A DNA stretch of 64,000 nucleotides from Vreelandella zhanjiangensis DSM 21076 (GCF_000377665.1 NZ_KB898654.1:1-64000), one strand, 5' to 3'. Positions 1 to 10,121 are shown, numbered from the stretch's first letter. Numbers and translations: made by a program. The notes: generated by a model not told the origin, from the letters alone.

Positions 1-587
<587 letters not shown>

Positions 588-846
588 ATGTTACTCCTAG
601 ATAAACAGAGAGGCCGTCTTGGCTAGCACTGCATAAAGGCGTGTTAGATAGAGGGACGGCATATGAGCGCATAATAGGGGAGAAGGACTAGTAAAAAATA
701 CTGTACCGTTGGACAGAATATAAATTAAATCGTACTAGCCAGGTCATTGATTAGCAGCAGGTGGGCGGGCTGTGCTTAGTACTTTAATTAGTACTTGAAG
801 CCGTACAGAAGTATGTACAAGACACCATAAAGCACAGCTTTTTTTC
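588..846 (-). promoter_or_regulatory. Adhesin upstream region
   Basis: This 259-bp gap separates the adhesin start from the end of the LuxR-type gene. No strong sigma-70 box was recognised for the adhesin on the minus strand. The distal part holds a 12-bp degenerate tandem array and an outer inverted repeat (listed separately). The gap is long compared with the overlapping secretion genes, so the adhesin probably has its own promoter or a long leader; this is inference. Confidence 0.4.
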
Positions 847-847
847 T
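769..847 (+). other. Large inverted repeat with trailing T-run
   Basis: GCTGTGCTT (769-777) and AAGCACAGC (830-838) are a perfect 9-bp inverted repeat enclosing 52 bases, which can themselves form hairpins AGTACT/AGTACT (778-783 with 790-795) and GTACA/TGTAC (803-807 with 814-818). On the plus strand the outer stem is followed by TTTTTTTCTT, the layout of an intrinsic terminator. No gene on the plus strand ends here, so it could be the end of an unannotated plus-strand transcript or a fold in the minus-strand leader. Confidence 0.45.
776..823. repeat. 12-bp degenerate tandem array, four units
   Basis: Four contiguous 12-mers start at 776, 788, 800 and 812. The core GTAC recurs at exactly 12-bp spacing (779, 791, 803, 815). 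The first two units differ at one base. The array sits between the LuxR-type gene and the adhesin. Confidence 0.7.
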
Positions 848-1473
848 TAAGGGTTGAGGCGGTAATCGTTGTTCGCAAGTTTCAGGATGAGTTGCAAGCG
901 ATCACGCACGCCGAGCTTTTTAAAGATGGCACTCAGGTGAGCTTTGACCGTCCGTTCAGTAATGTCCAGTTGCCGAGCGACTTCCTTATTGGCAGCGCCA
1001 GACGTTACGGCAATCGCAACACTCTGCTCACGCTCAGTGAGAAGGCTGAGGCACTCGGCGGTAGGCCGCGCACCTTGCTCCGTTCGCTGCTGTAGCGCTT
1101 TAAAAGACCCACCTAATACTTTAGAAAGCAGTTCCTGCCCTACCCATACGCCTTGGTTCGCCACCACCAGAGCCACTTGCTTTAATACGTCGACTGCCGC
1201 AAGCGTATGCACATAGCCTCTTGCCCCTTGATCCAGTGCTTTTAGCGCTTCCCGGTCATTGGGCGCATAGCTCAAAATAACGACGGTTACGCCTTTAGCC
1301 ACTAAACGCTGCGTTAGCTCCGGCCAAACCTGCACCGAGGTTGCCAGCCAAATAATATCGTCGGCTTTTATCCGGCTCTCGATATTAAGGTCTAGCGCTG
1401 CCTGCGCATCCGGAAAGGCTGCCACCCAACGCGATTTTAGGTCGCCATTTTTTGTCACAAACCAATTTGTCAT
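847..1473 (-). CDS. LuxR-family regulator with degenerate receiver-like domain
   Basis: The 208-residue protein has a C-terminal LuxR/FixJ-type helix-turn-helix (about residues 140-205; LLTEREQSVAIAV...NKEVARQLDITERTVKAHLSAIFKKL read in pieces). The N-terminal part (1-120) has receiver-like spacing, but where the phosphoacceptor Asp is expected the sequence is IIWLATS, and the acidic pair is absent. It is therefore probably a pseudo-receiver not controlled by phosphorylation. Its start overlaps the stop of the membrane-fusion gene (TAATG), so it is translated from the secretion operon and lies directly before the adhesin. A role in controlling adhesin expression is inferred from position. Confidence 0.8.
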   Translation of the reverse strand: MTNWFVTKNGDLKSRWVAAFPDAQAALDLNIESRIKADDIIWLATSVQVWPELTQRLVAKGVTVVILSYAPNDREALKALDQGARGYVHTLAAVDVLKQVALVVANQGVWVGQELLSKVLGGSFKALQQRTEQGARPTAECLSLLTEREQSVAIAVTSGAANKEVARQLDITERTVKAHLSAIFKKLGVRDRLQLILKLANNDYRLNP

Positions 1474-2903
1474 TAGCGTTCCCCCATTGAATCACGCCAT
1501 GCCCTTAATACAGGCTTAAGCATAAACTGCATCACCGTTCTTTTTCCGGTCACGATATCGACTTGTGCTGTCATACCAGGAATGACCTGGAGCCGATCCG
1601 CAATGCTTTCATTTTCTAAGCTGCGTACCCGAACAAGATAAAAGGTGTTGTTATCATCATCGGTGATGGTATCTGCGCTTATAAGCTCCAGTTCAGCCTG
1701 CAAGCCGCCATAAATGGCGTAATCGTAAGCCGTCAGCTTGATAGTGGCTGGCTGTCCAGGATGCAGAAACGCAATATCCTGAGGCGCGATTCTAGCTTCT
1801 ACCAATAGCTGATCATCGCTTGGCACAATCTCAACGACCTCTTGCCCAGGCTGTGCCACCCCCCCAATGGTGTTGATATGAATGCGCTGTACCACGCCGT
1901 CAACCGGTGAGCGTATTTCGGTTAGCCTTACCCGGTCCTGCAGTCCTGTGCCTGATTGCTGCAATGCATTTAAATCACCTATCGCCTGAGCAAGATCGTT
2001 ACGCCACTCGCTTCTGCGCTCTGCGCTTAGCTCGCGCAGCTGTGTCTCGGCTTCCTCTACGGCGGCGGTTAAACGAGCGACCGCTGCATCAGATTGGCTA
2101 CGCTCGCCGGTCGCAGCAGACACTTGACGTTGCAGGCGAAGAATTTCGACTTCAGAAACAGCGCCAGAAGCTAGCAAAGGCCGTGTCAGGTTTAACTCCT
2201 GGCTTGCCATATTGACTTCACGCTGCGCGGTATCGCGACGCGCCACGGCTTCGCGCAACTCTTCCTGGCGCTGGCGAATACGATCGCCCAACACATTACC
2301 CTGCTCACGCAGCTCTTCGCGTCGGCTTTCGTAGGCCTCGCGCTCCTGCATCACAATATCCGGCACTTCCTGGCGCAGCTCTTCTGAAGGCTCGAACGGT
2401 GTGTCAGTAGCCAACGCGCGTAGCCGCTCGGCTCTTGCCTGAAGGGCAAAACGCTGTGCACGGTTCTCACGAAAATCAGATACAAACCGGGTCGGGTCGA
2501 TTTGCATCAGCACTTCGCCCGCGCTTACCATTTGCCCTTCTCTCACCATAACCCGTTCAACGACCCCGCCATCGAACGATTGAACACGCTGTAATTGACT
2601 AGCCGGTATAACGCGACCTGCACCACGCGTTACTTCATCTATCGAGGCGAAGTAGGCCCATACCAATAGCGCGATAAGGGTGAGCAAGACGGTGTAAAGA
2701 AAAAGCCGCGCACGAATGGGCTCTTGCTGCATGCGCGCCCAATCCGTGTCGCTTGCCCAGTCGCGATTCAAATGCGCTGAGGTAACCCGCTTGGCAAATA
2801 GCCGGTCCATAAAAGGACGAAACGGTTTTTGGCCTTTTTCAGAAAACCGGCCAATCGCATCGAAGCCCTTTTGCTCTGCCGTTGAAGAGGATTTTTTAGC
2901 CAT
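1473..2903 (-). CDS. lapC: Type I secretion membrane fusion protein, HlyD/LapC family
   Basis: The 476-residue protein has a cytoplasmic N-terminus, one membrane segment at about residues 68-88 (LFLYTVLLTLIALLVWAYF), a lipoyl-like half motif, a long charged coiled-coil region (about 140-300) and a C-terminal beta domain, the normal HlyD layout and length. It joins the inner-membrane ABC transporter to the TolC-like pore. It overlaps the transporter upstream and the LuxR-type gene downstream, both by TAATG, so the three are translationally coupled. Confidence 0.92.
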   Translation of the reverse strand: MAKKSSSTAEQKGFDAIGRFSEKGQKPFRPFMDRLFAKRVTSAHLNRDWASDTDWARMQQEPIRARLFLYTVLLTLIALLVWAYFASIDEVTRGAGRVIPASQLQRVQSFDGGVVERVMVREGQMVSAGEVLMQIDPTRFVSDFRENRAQRFALQARAERLRALATDTPFEPSEELRQEVPDIVMQEREAYESRREELREQGNVLGDRIRQRQEELREAVARRDTAQREVNMASQELNLTRPLLASGAVSEVEILRLQRQVSAATGERSQSDAAVARLTAAVEEAETQLRELSAERRSEWRNDLAQAIGDLNALQQSGTGLQDRVRLTEIRSPVDGVVQRIHINTIGGVAQPGQEVVEIVPSDDQLLVEARIAPQDIAFLHPGQPATIKLTAYDYAIYGGLQAELELISADTITDDDNNTFYLVRVRSLENESIADRLQVIPGMTAQVDIVTGKRTVMQFMLKPVLRAWRDSMGER

Positions 2904-5080
2904 TACGATGCCCTCCCGATCTGGCCATTTCGCAGCGCCTCAACCACGGTATCGCGAGGACCGTCGGCAACGACTTTGCCGGCATCCATAACGATGATGC
3001 GATCCACTAGCGAAAGCAGCGACGTACGGTGAGTAACCACCAATACCGTTTTACCTTCAGCCACTTTGGTAAGGTTGGCTTTAAACGCCTCTTCACTAGC
3101 GTTATCCATTGAACTGGTGGGCTCATCCAGCAGCAATATGGAAGGGTCTTGGACCAGGGCACGGGCAATGGCTACCGACTGTTTCTGACCACCGGAAAGC
3201 GCTTGACCACGCTCCCCCACCTGCAAATCGATTCCGCTCGGATGCCCATTCACTAGTGATTCAAGCCCGGCTATCTGTAGCGCACGCAACAGCTCGTCAT
3301 CATCAATACGATCACTTCCCCCGCCAGCCACAATATTGTCGCGCAGCGAGCCGGCAAAAAGACTGACATCCTGAGGCACATAGCCGATATGACTGCGCAG
3401 CTGTAGAGGATCCAGCTGCCGGATATCGACGCCATCCAGCAAAATGGACCCAGAGGTAGGTTGATAAAAACCGAGTATCAGCTTGTTGAGTGATGACTTA
3501 CCGCAGCCAATGCGTCCGAGCAAAGCAATTTTTTCACCGGCCTTGATTGAAATGGAGACATCACGTAGCGCATCACGCTCTTCATCTGGATACCGCAGGG
3601 TGACTTTATCCAGACGAATGCTGCCGGCCACGCTTGGTTTTTCAACGTAAGCTTTACCCTCATGGCGCTCCACACGCTTATCCATCACCTTGTTCAATGA
3701 CTCAAGCGCTGTGGACGATTGATGGTACTGGGCAAGCAGAGCGGCAGCCTGACTGATGGGCGCCATGGCGCGTGACGAGAGCATGTAGGCTGCAATCAAT
3801 CCGCCTTGGGTCAAATTACCTTCAATAATTTGATAAACCCCGACAATAATCACACATACGGCCACACTGTTCTGCGCCCACTGCGCCACGCTGGAAACAG
3901 AGGTGCTCACGTGCTTTAACTGCGCCCCGGTGCGCGATAAAAAGGCCGACGCTTTTTCCCAATGACGCTGAATACGGCTTTCGGCGCGCAACGCTTTTAC
4001 CGTCTCTAACTGAGAAATTGATTCGACCAACAGTGCATTGCGCCTGGCCCCTACTTCCCACGTCGTCTGAGACAGCTCATGCAACTTGCCTTGGGCAGCA
4101 AGCGCATAGAGCAGCACAAATACGATTCCGGCCAGTACAGGAAGCACCAGCCAGGGATTGATCAAGGCAATAATAGCGGCAAATAGCAATACAAAGGGCA
4201 AATCGACAATCCCTAAAACCGTTGCCGAGCCGATAAACGCACGCACCGATTCAAACGATTGCAAGGTAGAGGTAAACGAGCCGGTGGATGCGGGCCGCTC
4301 TTCCAGGCGCATGCCCAGCGACTTGGCCATAATAGCGGACGACAGATTCACATCAGCCCGGCTAGCCGCCAAATCAACAAATCCGGAGCGCATAAGACGT
4401 AGTGCCAGATCAAAGCATAAAACGATAAAAACGCCGATCGCCAGAACCCAAAGCGTTTCAGTAGCCTGGTTGGGAACTACCCGGTCATAAACATTGAGCA
4501 CAAATAGCGGCATCGCCAGAGCAAACAGGTTGACCGCTACCGAACCGAGCACGATATCCCGGTAGAGACGCCGATTCTCGCGAATAACACCCCAAAACCA
4601 GTGTTGGTCACGCTGTTTTTTTACGCCGGGTTCTGAGACGTTGTCTGCTCTGAACTTAGGGCGCACGTAAATGGCTTCACCACTATAACCGGCGTACAGC
4701 TCATCAAGGGGTATCTCAATAGCCGCTTCTGAAAGCTCAGGAAAAATAACCTGGGCTTTTTGACCTTTCAGATCCAGCGCCAGCAGCACGCAGGCACGTC
4801 CAGGTTCCAACAACAAAACGGCGGGCAATAACGCAGGGTTAAGCGCTGAAAGTTTGCTTTTTACAATACGGGCCGTCAGGCCCGCGCGTGAAGCCGCTCG
4901 CCCAAACACAGAAGGAATTAGCTTACCTTCTTCCAGGGGCAAGCCTGCGATCAAAGCTTCTGAAGAAACTTCATGCTGATGAAACGTAGCAATGGCTTTA
5001 AGGCATTCTAAAAGCTCATCATTAACTTTTTGTCTACCACGTTGCAGGGGTGCGGAAGTTTCCAGCTTGCCTTGTGTCAC
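2903..5080 (-). CDS. lapB: Type I secretion ABC transporter, LapB family
   Basis: The 725-residue protein has three parts. An N-terminal C39-like domain (about 15-140) lacks a recognisable catalytic Cys motif, as in transporters of non-cleaved substrates. A six-helix membrane domain follows (about 170-460). The ATPase domain comes last (about 480-715), with Walker A GRIGCGKSS, signature LSGGQKQ, Walker B ILLLDEPTSSMD and switch His in VVTHRTS. It powers export of the adhesin across both membranes. Its stop overlaps the start of the fusion protein. Confidence 0.93.
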   Translation of the reverse strand: MTQGKLETSAPLQRGRQKVNDELLECLKAIATFHQHEVSSEALIAGLPLEEGKLIPSVFGRAASRAGLTARIVKSKLSALNPALLPAVLLLEPGRACVLLALDLKGQKAQVIFPELSEAAIEIPLDELYAGYSGEAIYVRPKFRADNVSEPGVKKQRDQHWFWGVIRENRRLYRDIVLGSVAVNLFALAMPLFVLNVYDRVVPNQATETLWVLAIGVFIVLCFDLALRLMRSGFVDLAASRADVNLSSAIMAKSLGMRLEERPASTGSFTSTLQSFESVRAFIGSATVLGIVDLPFVLLFAAIIALINPWLVLPVLAGIVFVLLYALAAQGKLHELSQTTWEVGARRNALLVESISQLETVKALRAESRIQRHWEKASAFLSRTGAQLKHVSTSVSSVAQWAQNSVAVCVIIVGVYQIIEGNLTQGGLIAAYMLSSRAMAPISQAAALLAQYHQSSTALESLNKVMDKRVERHEGKAYVEKPSVAGSIRLDKVTLRYPDEERDALRDVSISIKAGEKIALLGRIGCGKSSLNKLILGFYQPTSGSILLDGVDIRQLDPLQLRSHIGYVPQDVSLFAGSLRDNIVAGGGSDRIDDDELLRALQIAGLESLVNGHPSGIDLQVGERGQALSGGQKQSVAIARALVQDPSILLLDEPTSSMDNASEEAFKANLTKVAEGKTVLVVTHRTSLLSLVDRIIVMDAGKVVADGPRDTVVEALRNGQIGRAS

Positions 5081-5241
5081 AAAGACCTCGTTACTTTAAG
5101 CAGTCGCGTACGTGAAGAAATGTCACCCAGGATATATAAGCTTTTCGTATGAATCCTATCGTTCAGGGGTGACCTGATCCAACCCTCTTTTTAAATAGAA
5201 GGTCGGTTCAGTCATACGTACCCAAAGGAAGAGTCAACCGC

Positions 5242-6705
5242 TTAACCTGCGGTAAAGTCCTGCAACGTAAAGCCCTGAGGGCCATCGGTGGTACATACCT
5301 GGCCTGGGCTTAATGAAGGATCTTCATAGCCTAAGTCAGCTAAGCTTGGAATATCATCACGCACTACTTCCAAGGTTTGCATCAATTGTCCCATTGCGGC
5401 GAGTGTTCGCGCTTCGGCTAGCGTGCGATCAAACTCAGCATTGGCGTAGGCCCGGCTAGCTTCAAAATATTCATTTTCGCTATCCAGGACGTCTAAAAGC
5501 GTACGCTGGCCAATATCAAACTGCTGTTGATAAGCACCACGTACCCGGTCGATGGATTGACGGTGATCGTTTAAGTAATTGAGCTGCTCGGTCAGACGCT
5601 GAGTATCGTTATAGGCAATCTGAGTGGTTTGGCGCACATTTGTACACGCTGTTTCACGCTGATTAATAGCCTCTTCGATACGCGTTGCTGCCGCATCAAA
5701 TGCTGCTCGGTCACTGCCGCCACGGTAGATATTCATGCTGGCCACCAGCTGAATGCTATGCTCGTCGCTACGGCCAGTCAGTGAGTTATCCTGATTGTTG
5801 GTACCGGTACGTCCTTGAATATCCAGGCGTGGCATAAGCGCTGACCGAGCACTATTTTGCTCAGCGCGTTGCACCTCGATATTTTCCATCGCGGCATAAA
5901 AATCAGGGTTACCTTGGAAAGCCATTTCAACAGCTGCGTTGACACTGGCAGGCAACTGATCGGTGAGTGACGGCGCAGGCAGCATGTTCTGGGCAGGAAG
6001 CACACCCACAATCCGCTGATAGCGTGCGGTGACATCGTGAAGGTTAGAGGCTTCTGACATCAGGTTGGATTCAGCCAGCGCCAAACGGCCGCTAATTTGC
6101 TCTAGATCCACACCACGGCCTGCACCGGAAAGGGCACGCTCTTCAATTTGAGAGAAAACCCGTTGGTGCTGACGGTAGTTATCTTGTGCTAAGCGAACGA
6201 GTTCACGGTAACGCAGTACATCCAAGTACGTGCGAAATGCCTCTAACGCTATATTCTCGCTTGTGCCCAGTAGCTCGAAATAAGCAATAAGACGAGTACG
6301 CCCTAAACGCTCAACTTCACTACGTGTCGCAAAACCATCAAATACCATTTGCGTTAGGGTTAATTCGGCAAAATCACTGTTATAGCTGCCCTGACCATCA
6401 TTTTGTTGGTCCTGGAGGCCTACGCCTGCTCTTACATCAATGGTTGGCAGATAGTTACCTTGAGCAGCCCGAACATCACTACCCGATGCATTAAAGTTGG
6501 CCCAGGCAGCGTTAACTTCAGGATTGGACACGATGGTTTGCTGAATAGTACTCGGCAGGTCTGTGGAACCCGGCGCATAAAGGCTTGCCGGCAATGATTG
6601 CGCCAAAGCCGAAAGCGGCATACAGGCCAGGGTAGCAACCGTTAGTGGTTGAATAGCACTATGTAAGAAAATCTGTTTTAGTTTTACTTTCATATTACCT
6701 TTCAT
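5242..6705 (-). CDS. lapE: TolC-family outer membrane pore, LapE/AggA type
   Basis: This protein of about 487 residues has a signal peptide ending near ALAQS, and two outer membrane efflux repeats rich in Ala, Gln and Asn with heptad helices, as in TolC. It forms the outer-membrane channel of the type I system and, by family, holds the adhesin retention module. ATG at 6705 is used here; ATG at 6693 follows AAAGG more closely and is a good alternative. A 161-bp gap separates it from the ABC gene, so the two may share a transcript or have separate promoters. Confidence 0.92.
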   Translation of the reverse strand: MKGNMKVKLKQIFLHSAIQPLTVATLACMPLSALAQSLPASLYAPGSTDLPSTIQQTIVSNPEVNAAWANFNASGSDVRAAQGNYLPTIDVRAGVGLQDQQNDGQGSYNSDFAELTLTQMVFDGFATRSEVERLGRTRLIAYFELLGTSENIALEAFRTYLDVLRYRELVRLAQDNYRQHQRVFSQIEERALSGAGRGVDLEQISGRLALAESNLMSEASNLHDVTARYQRIVGVLPAQNMLPAPSLTDQLPASVNAAVEMAFQGNPDFYAAMENIEVQRAEQNSARSALMPRLDIQGRTGTNNQDNSLTGRSDEHSIQLVASMNIYRGGSDRAAFDAAATRIEEAINQRETACTNVRQTTQIAYNDTQRLTEQLNYLNDHRQSIDRVRGAYQQQFDIGQRTLLDVLDSENEYFEASRAYANAEFDRTLAEARTLAAMGQLMQTLEVVRDDIPSLADLGYEDPSLSPGQVCTTDGPQGFTLQDFTAG

Positions 6706-6948
6706 CAAGAGTGATCCCTATTGCGTTAAACGCTTATCAAGCAATGGAGTCGCTACTTTCACCACCCCGTTGCGCTTTCATGATGCTATGCGCTTAGTAA
6801 TCTCATTAATTACAAAACTAATATTTTTACTTACTTCAACACTTTAGTAGAGATTGTGTTACTGGGACTAATGAAAATTACCTAGCAAGAAAGCGTATCA
6901 GACAAAAGTTACGGCAAATTTACAAGATGCAAACAAAAATAAACATTT

Positions 6949-7836
6949 TCACGGTTCAGCCGTTACTGGCTTTCTCTGTAATTGCTGCAGTGCCAACCCA
7001 GATAAAATGAAAAGCAAACCCACAAAGGTAGAAGGCAGAAGTGGTTCATCAACCACTAAATAAAGCAGAAACAACGAAATAGGCGGGGAAAGGAAAATGA
7101 GCATTGAGACTTTCGATGTGCGCGAGACTTTATGAACCGCCATTTGCCATAAAACAAACGCGATACCCATTTCAAACAGCCCAACATACACACCCGCCCC
7201 GACTGCTTTCCAGCTATGCCATTGAAAGCCCGGCCCAATGAGCAATAACACAGTCAAGATCGGCAACCCGACGGTAAAGTTCTGCCACTGCCCCACTAAT
7301 GGCGAGCGCTCGTCGCGTGCGTTGAGCAGCCAATATAGCGCCCACAGAAGCGTGGAGCTTAATGCCAGTAACACGCCAAGCGGATCTTCAAATGACATAT
7401 TGAATACCGCGCCGCGTGTTGCAATCACCCAGACGCCCGCATAGGCCACTAAGCCTGCGACAATATCCATGCGCGTTAGCCGTTGCCCTAGAATAGGAAC
7501 CGCTAAAAAGGCCATCGCTAGCGCCCACGTATAGTTAAGTGCCATGGCCTCTTGCCCAGGCAGACGGTCGTAAGCGGCAAACAGTACCAGATAGTAAGCG
7601 ACGGGATTCATAACGCCTGCCCATAAGGCCGTTTTCCATCCGCTGTTTAGCGCCTGCCTCATGGTGCCCTGTTTGAGTACCAAGCCTCCCATTAATAGCC
7701 AGGAAACCAGCGCGGCAAGCCACATCAGCTCAAGCGGACTCATCCAGCCAAGGCCGACTTTAAACGCTGTCGCTACCGTCGACCAAAGCCCCACTGCGCC
7801 TAACCCATAGAGGATAGCCTGGCGATCCTGATTCAT
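6949..7836 (-). CDS. DMT-superfamily transporter (EamA)
   Basis: The 295-residue protein is almost wholly hydrophobic, with about ten membrane helices arranged as two EamA repeats, the usual DMT permease size. The second half carries the typical LLWALYWLLNARD segment. The substrate cannot be read from sequence; family members export amino acids or other metabolites. Its ATG overlaps the stop of the SelW-like gene by ATGA, so it is translated in a coupled way after it. Confidence 0.85.
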   Translation of the reverse strand: MNQDRQAILYGLGAVGLWSTVATAFKVGLGWMSPLELMWLAALVSWLLMGGLVLKQGTMRQALNSGWKTALWAGVMNPVAYYLVLFAAYDRLPGQEAMALNYTWALAMAFLAVPILGQRLTRMDIVAGLVAYAGVWVIATRGAVFNMSFEDPLGVLLALSSTLLWALYWLLNARDERSPLVGQWQNFTVGLPILTVLLLIGPGFQWHSWKAVGAGVYVGLFEMGIAFVLWQMAVHKVSRTSKVSMLIFLSPPISLFLLYLVVDEPLLPSTFVGLLFILSGLALQQLQRKPVTAEP

Positions 7837-8102
7837 CGGTCGATATGCCCTAAGTCACGGTTCGGCTCTATCTGATCACGAACACGCTGTTTGAGCACTT
7901 TACTATCAGGAAAACCACCATCGCGCTTGCGCTCCCATAGCAACGTATCATCGCACCAAATTTCAAAGGTGCCGCCGTGCGAAGGCGCAAGCGCTACTTC
8001 CTTTAAGCTTTCGCCAAAGGTGGAAAGTAATTCCTGGGCATACCAGGCGCTGCGTAAAAGCCATTGGCACTGCGTGCAATAGCGAATCTGAATTCGTGAC
8101 AC
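7833..8102 (-). CDS. SelT/SelW/SelH-family thioredoxin-like protein (Cys form)
   Basis: This 89-residue protein starts at GTG 8102, with GGAG eight bases upstream. It has a beta-strand leading into CTQC at residues 9-12, the CxxC redox site that is CxxU in the selenoprotein form, followed by the Rdx fold motif with GGTFEIW. Bacterial members are small putative redox proteins of unknown partner. The 3' end overlaps the DMT transporter start. Confidence 0.85.
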   Translation of the reverse strand: MSRIQIRYCTQCQWLLRSAWYAQELLSTFGESLKEVALAPSHGGTFEIWCDDTLLWERKRDGGFPDSKVLKQRVRDQIEPNRDLGHIDR

Positions 8103-8183
8103 TCTTAAGCTCCTTCTCAGTATAATGTGGTGGTTTCTTACTACATTTTGTCACCCTGGGATGGTAAGCGCCAAGGAGCTCTA

Positions 8184-9506
8184 ATGGCTGAACGCAATAT
8201 TTCTCAAACGCGTCTTTTTGAATGGCTGACAGGCGATGAGGATAGTCGCCTGTGTGACGACATTCCGGAGAAAGCCTGCTCCGAACAGCCCCACAATTTT
8301 TTTCTACATCTATGGGCATCTCTGGGTAACAAGCTTGCTGATGAGCTTTCAAGTGCACGTTTAGTTCTCCCCTGGCTCATGGGAATTATTGGCGCCCCGG
8401 TATGGATGGTAGGCTTGCTGGTCCCAATTCGTGAATCAGGTGCCCTTCTGCCTCAGGTATTTGTGGCAGGCTTTATTCGCTTAAAGCCTAAGCGAAAAGG
8501 CGTATGGGTGATGGGCGCGGCACTCCAGGCATTGGCGGCGTTAATACTTGCCGTACTCGCCCTTAAAGGTAGCGGCAGCGTAGGCGGCGCCGGCGTTTTA
8601 ATCGTTTTAATACTGTTGTCGCTGGCGCGCGGTCTTTCATCTATCGCCAGTAAAGACGTTATGGGCAAAACCATCGCCAAACGCCGTCGCGGTACGCTGA
8701 TGGGATGGAGCGGAAGCGTAGCGGGCGGTGCCACTCTGGCAGCGGGCGGCGTACTCATGCTGCTGGGCGATCGTCCCGGCAATACTGCCCTGGCGGTTTT
8801 GTTAAGTGTGGCGGCACTTAGCTGGTTATTGAATGCTTTTTGTGCAGCGCGAATTAGAGAAGTACCTGGCGCGGTTGATGGCGGAGAAAACGCCTGGGAT
8901 AGCGTCAAGCTTGGCTTATCGTTGTTAAAAGAAGACCGCACGTTTCTACACTTCAACGTTGCCAGGGCTCTCCTGCTTTCCAGTGCATTAGCCCTGCCCT
9001 ATATTGCGTTGCTTGGCCAGCAGCAAAGCGGCTCGGAACTCGGCGGGCTAGGCCTTCTGGTAGTAGTTTCAGGGCTTGCAGGGATGGTCGCAAGCCCCAT
9101 CTGGGGAAAACTGGCCGATCAATCCAGTCGTCGCGTTATGCGCAACGCCGCTATTGGCACGGTTGCCTGCTGCTTGCTCGGTGCAAGCTTTGCTTGGCTA
9201 CCCGGCACCTGGACCCAAAGCGTTTGGCCGTATGCCGTGGTTTATGCACTGCTGGTCATCGTTCACCATGGCGTCCGTTTGGGACGTAAAACGTATATTG
9301 TGGATATGGCGAGCCAAGATGATCGTGCACTTTACGTTGCGCTTTCCAACACGCTGACAGGCGTATTAATGCTACTGGTAGGTGGCGTTATCGGCGGCTT
9401 GGCGCAGTGGCTGGGCAGCGCAGCATTACTTTTGCTGCTAGCCTTAACCGCAGTTGGCGCGATACTCAGCGCACAGAAATTACCCGAGGTCGAACAACAA
9501 TCATGA
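8184..9506 (+). CDS. MFS transporter
   Basis: This protein of about 440 residues has roughly twelve membrane helices and a soluble N-terminal leader of about 60 residues (AERNISQTRLFEWLTGDED...). ATG 8184 is chosen because AAGGAG precedes it by five bases; the frame is open further upstream to 8127 without a better signal. The substrate is unknown. The first helices begin after residue 70, so the long cytoplasmic leader is a distinguishing trait. Confidence 0.85.
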   Translation: MAERNISQTRLFEWLTGDEDSRLCDDIPEKACSEQPHNFFLHLWASLGNKLADELSSARLVLPWLMGIIGAPVWMVGLLVPIRESGALLPQVFVAGFIRLKPKRKGVWVMGAALQALAALILAVLALKGSGSVGGAGVLIVLILLSLARGLSSIASKDVMGKTIAKRRRGTLMGWSGSVAGGATLAAGGVLMLLGDRPGNTALAVLLSVAALSWLLNAFCAARIREVPGAVDGGENAWDSVKLGLSLLKEDRTFLHFNVARALLLSSALALPYIALLGQQQSGSELGGLGLLVVVSGLAGMVASPIWGKLADQSSRRVMRNAAIGTVACCLLGASFAWLPGTWTQSVWPYAVVYALLVIVHHGVRLGRKTYIVDMASQDDRALYVALSNTLTGVLMLLVGGVIGGLAQWLGSAALLLLLALTAVGAILSAQKLPEVEQQS

Positions 9507-9671
9507 TTGCAATGAACCGCAACGCTCGCCATCATGGCAAGCGTATGGCAGCGATATGCGGATAGTTTGCTATTCTAGAGTAGATAAGTGATTTGAAATG
9601 CCGCTTAGCTCCTGCGCTGATACACAGCGCCATGGCTACGGAAGAACCGAAGCAGCAACAGGAATCCCTTG

Positions 9672-10121
9672 ATGAAACGATCTCCCCTGATCAGCCCCGA
9701 ATTACTTGAACGTATTGTTGATGCTTCCCAGGACGGCATTGTCGTTGCCGAGCAGGAAGGCGATGAAAATATCCTCATTTATGTCAACAAAGGGTTTGAG
9801 CGCTTGACGGGTTATAGCGCCGACGAAATTCTTTACCGCGACTGTCGTTTTCTACAAAACGATGACCGTGACCAAGAGGCGCTTAACGTTATTCGTGATG
9901 CGTTAAAGAATCTGCAGCCTTGTCGTGAAGTTCTGCGTAACTACCGCAAAGATGGCTCGATGTTCTGGAATGAACTCTCCATGACGCCCGTATTCGATGA
10001 GGCCGATCACCTCATGTATTTTATTGGCGTACAAAAAGATGTCACTGAACGCGTTGAAGCCCAGCTTGCGTTAGCGAAATTACAAGACAATCAAAACACC
10101 TCTAGCAAAGCACACGCATAA
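9672..10121 (+). CDS. Short LOV-domain photoreceptor (PpSB1-LOV-like)
   Basis: The 149-residue protein is a single PAS/LOV core with short flanking helices and no effector domain. The flavin-adduct Cys lies in DCRFLQ at C58. Flavin-contacting Asn90 and Asn100 and the signal Gln121 (YFIGVQKDV) are all present. From memory the whole sequence closely follows the short LOV proteins of Pseudomonas putida (PpSB1/PpSB2). By family it binds FMN and forms a blue-light adduct; output must pass through a partner protein. ATG 9672 follows AGGAA; a TTG one codon earlier is unlikely. Confidence 0.93.
   Translation: MKRSPLISPELLERIVDASQDGIVVAEQEGDENILIYVNKGFERLTGYSADEILYRDCRFLQNDDRDQEALNVIRDALKNLQPCREVLRNYRKDGSMFWNELSMTPVFDEADHLMYFIGVQKDVTERVEAQLALAKLQDNQNTSSKAHA

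Noticed and set aside
778..818. AGTACT and GTACA/TGTAC palindromes as separate operators
   Set aside because: The GTAC cores are spaced exactly 12 bp, so they are better explained as units of one tandem array.
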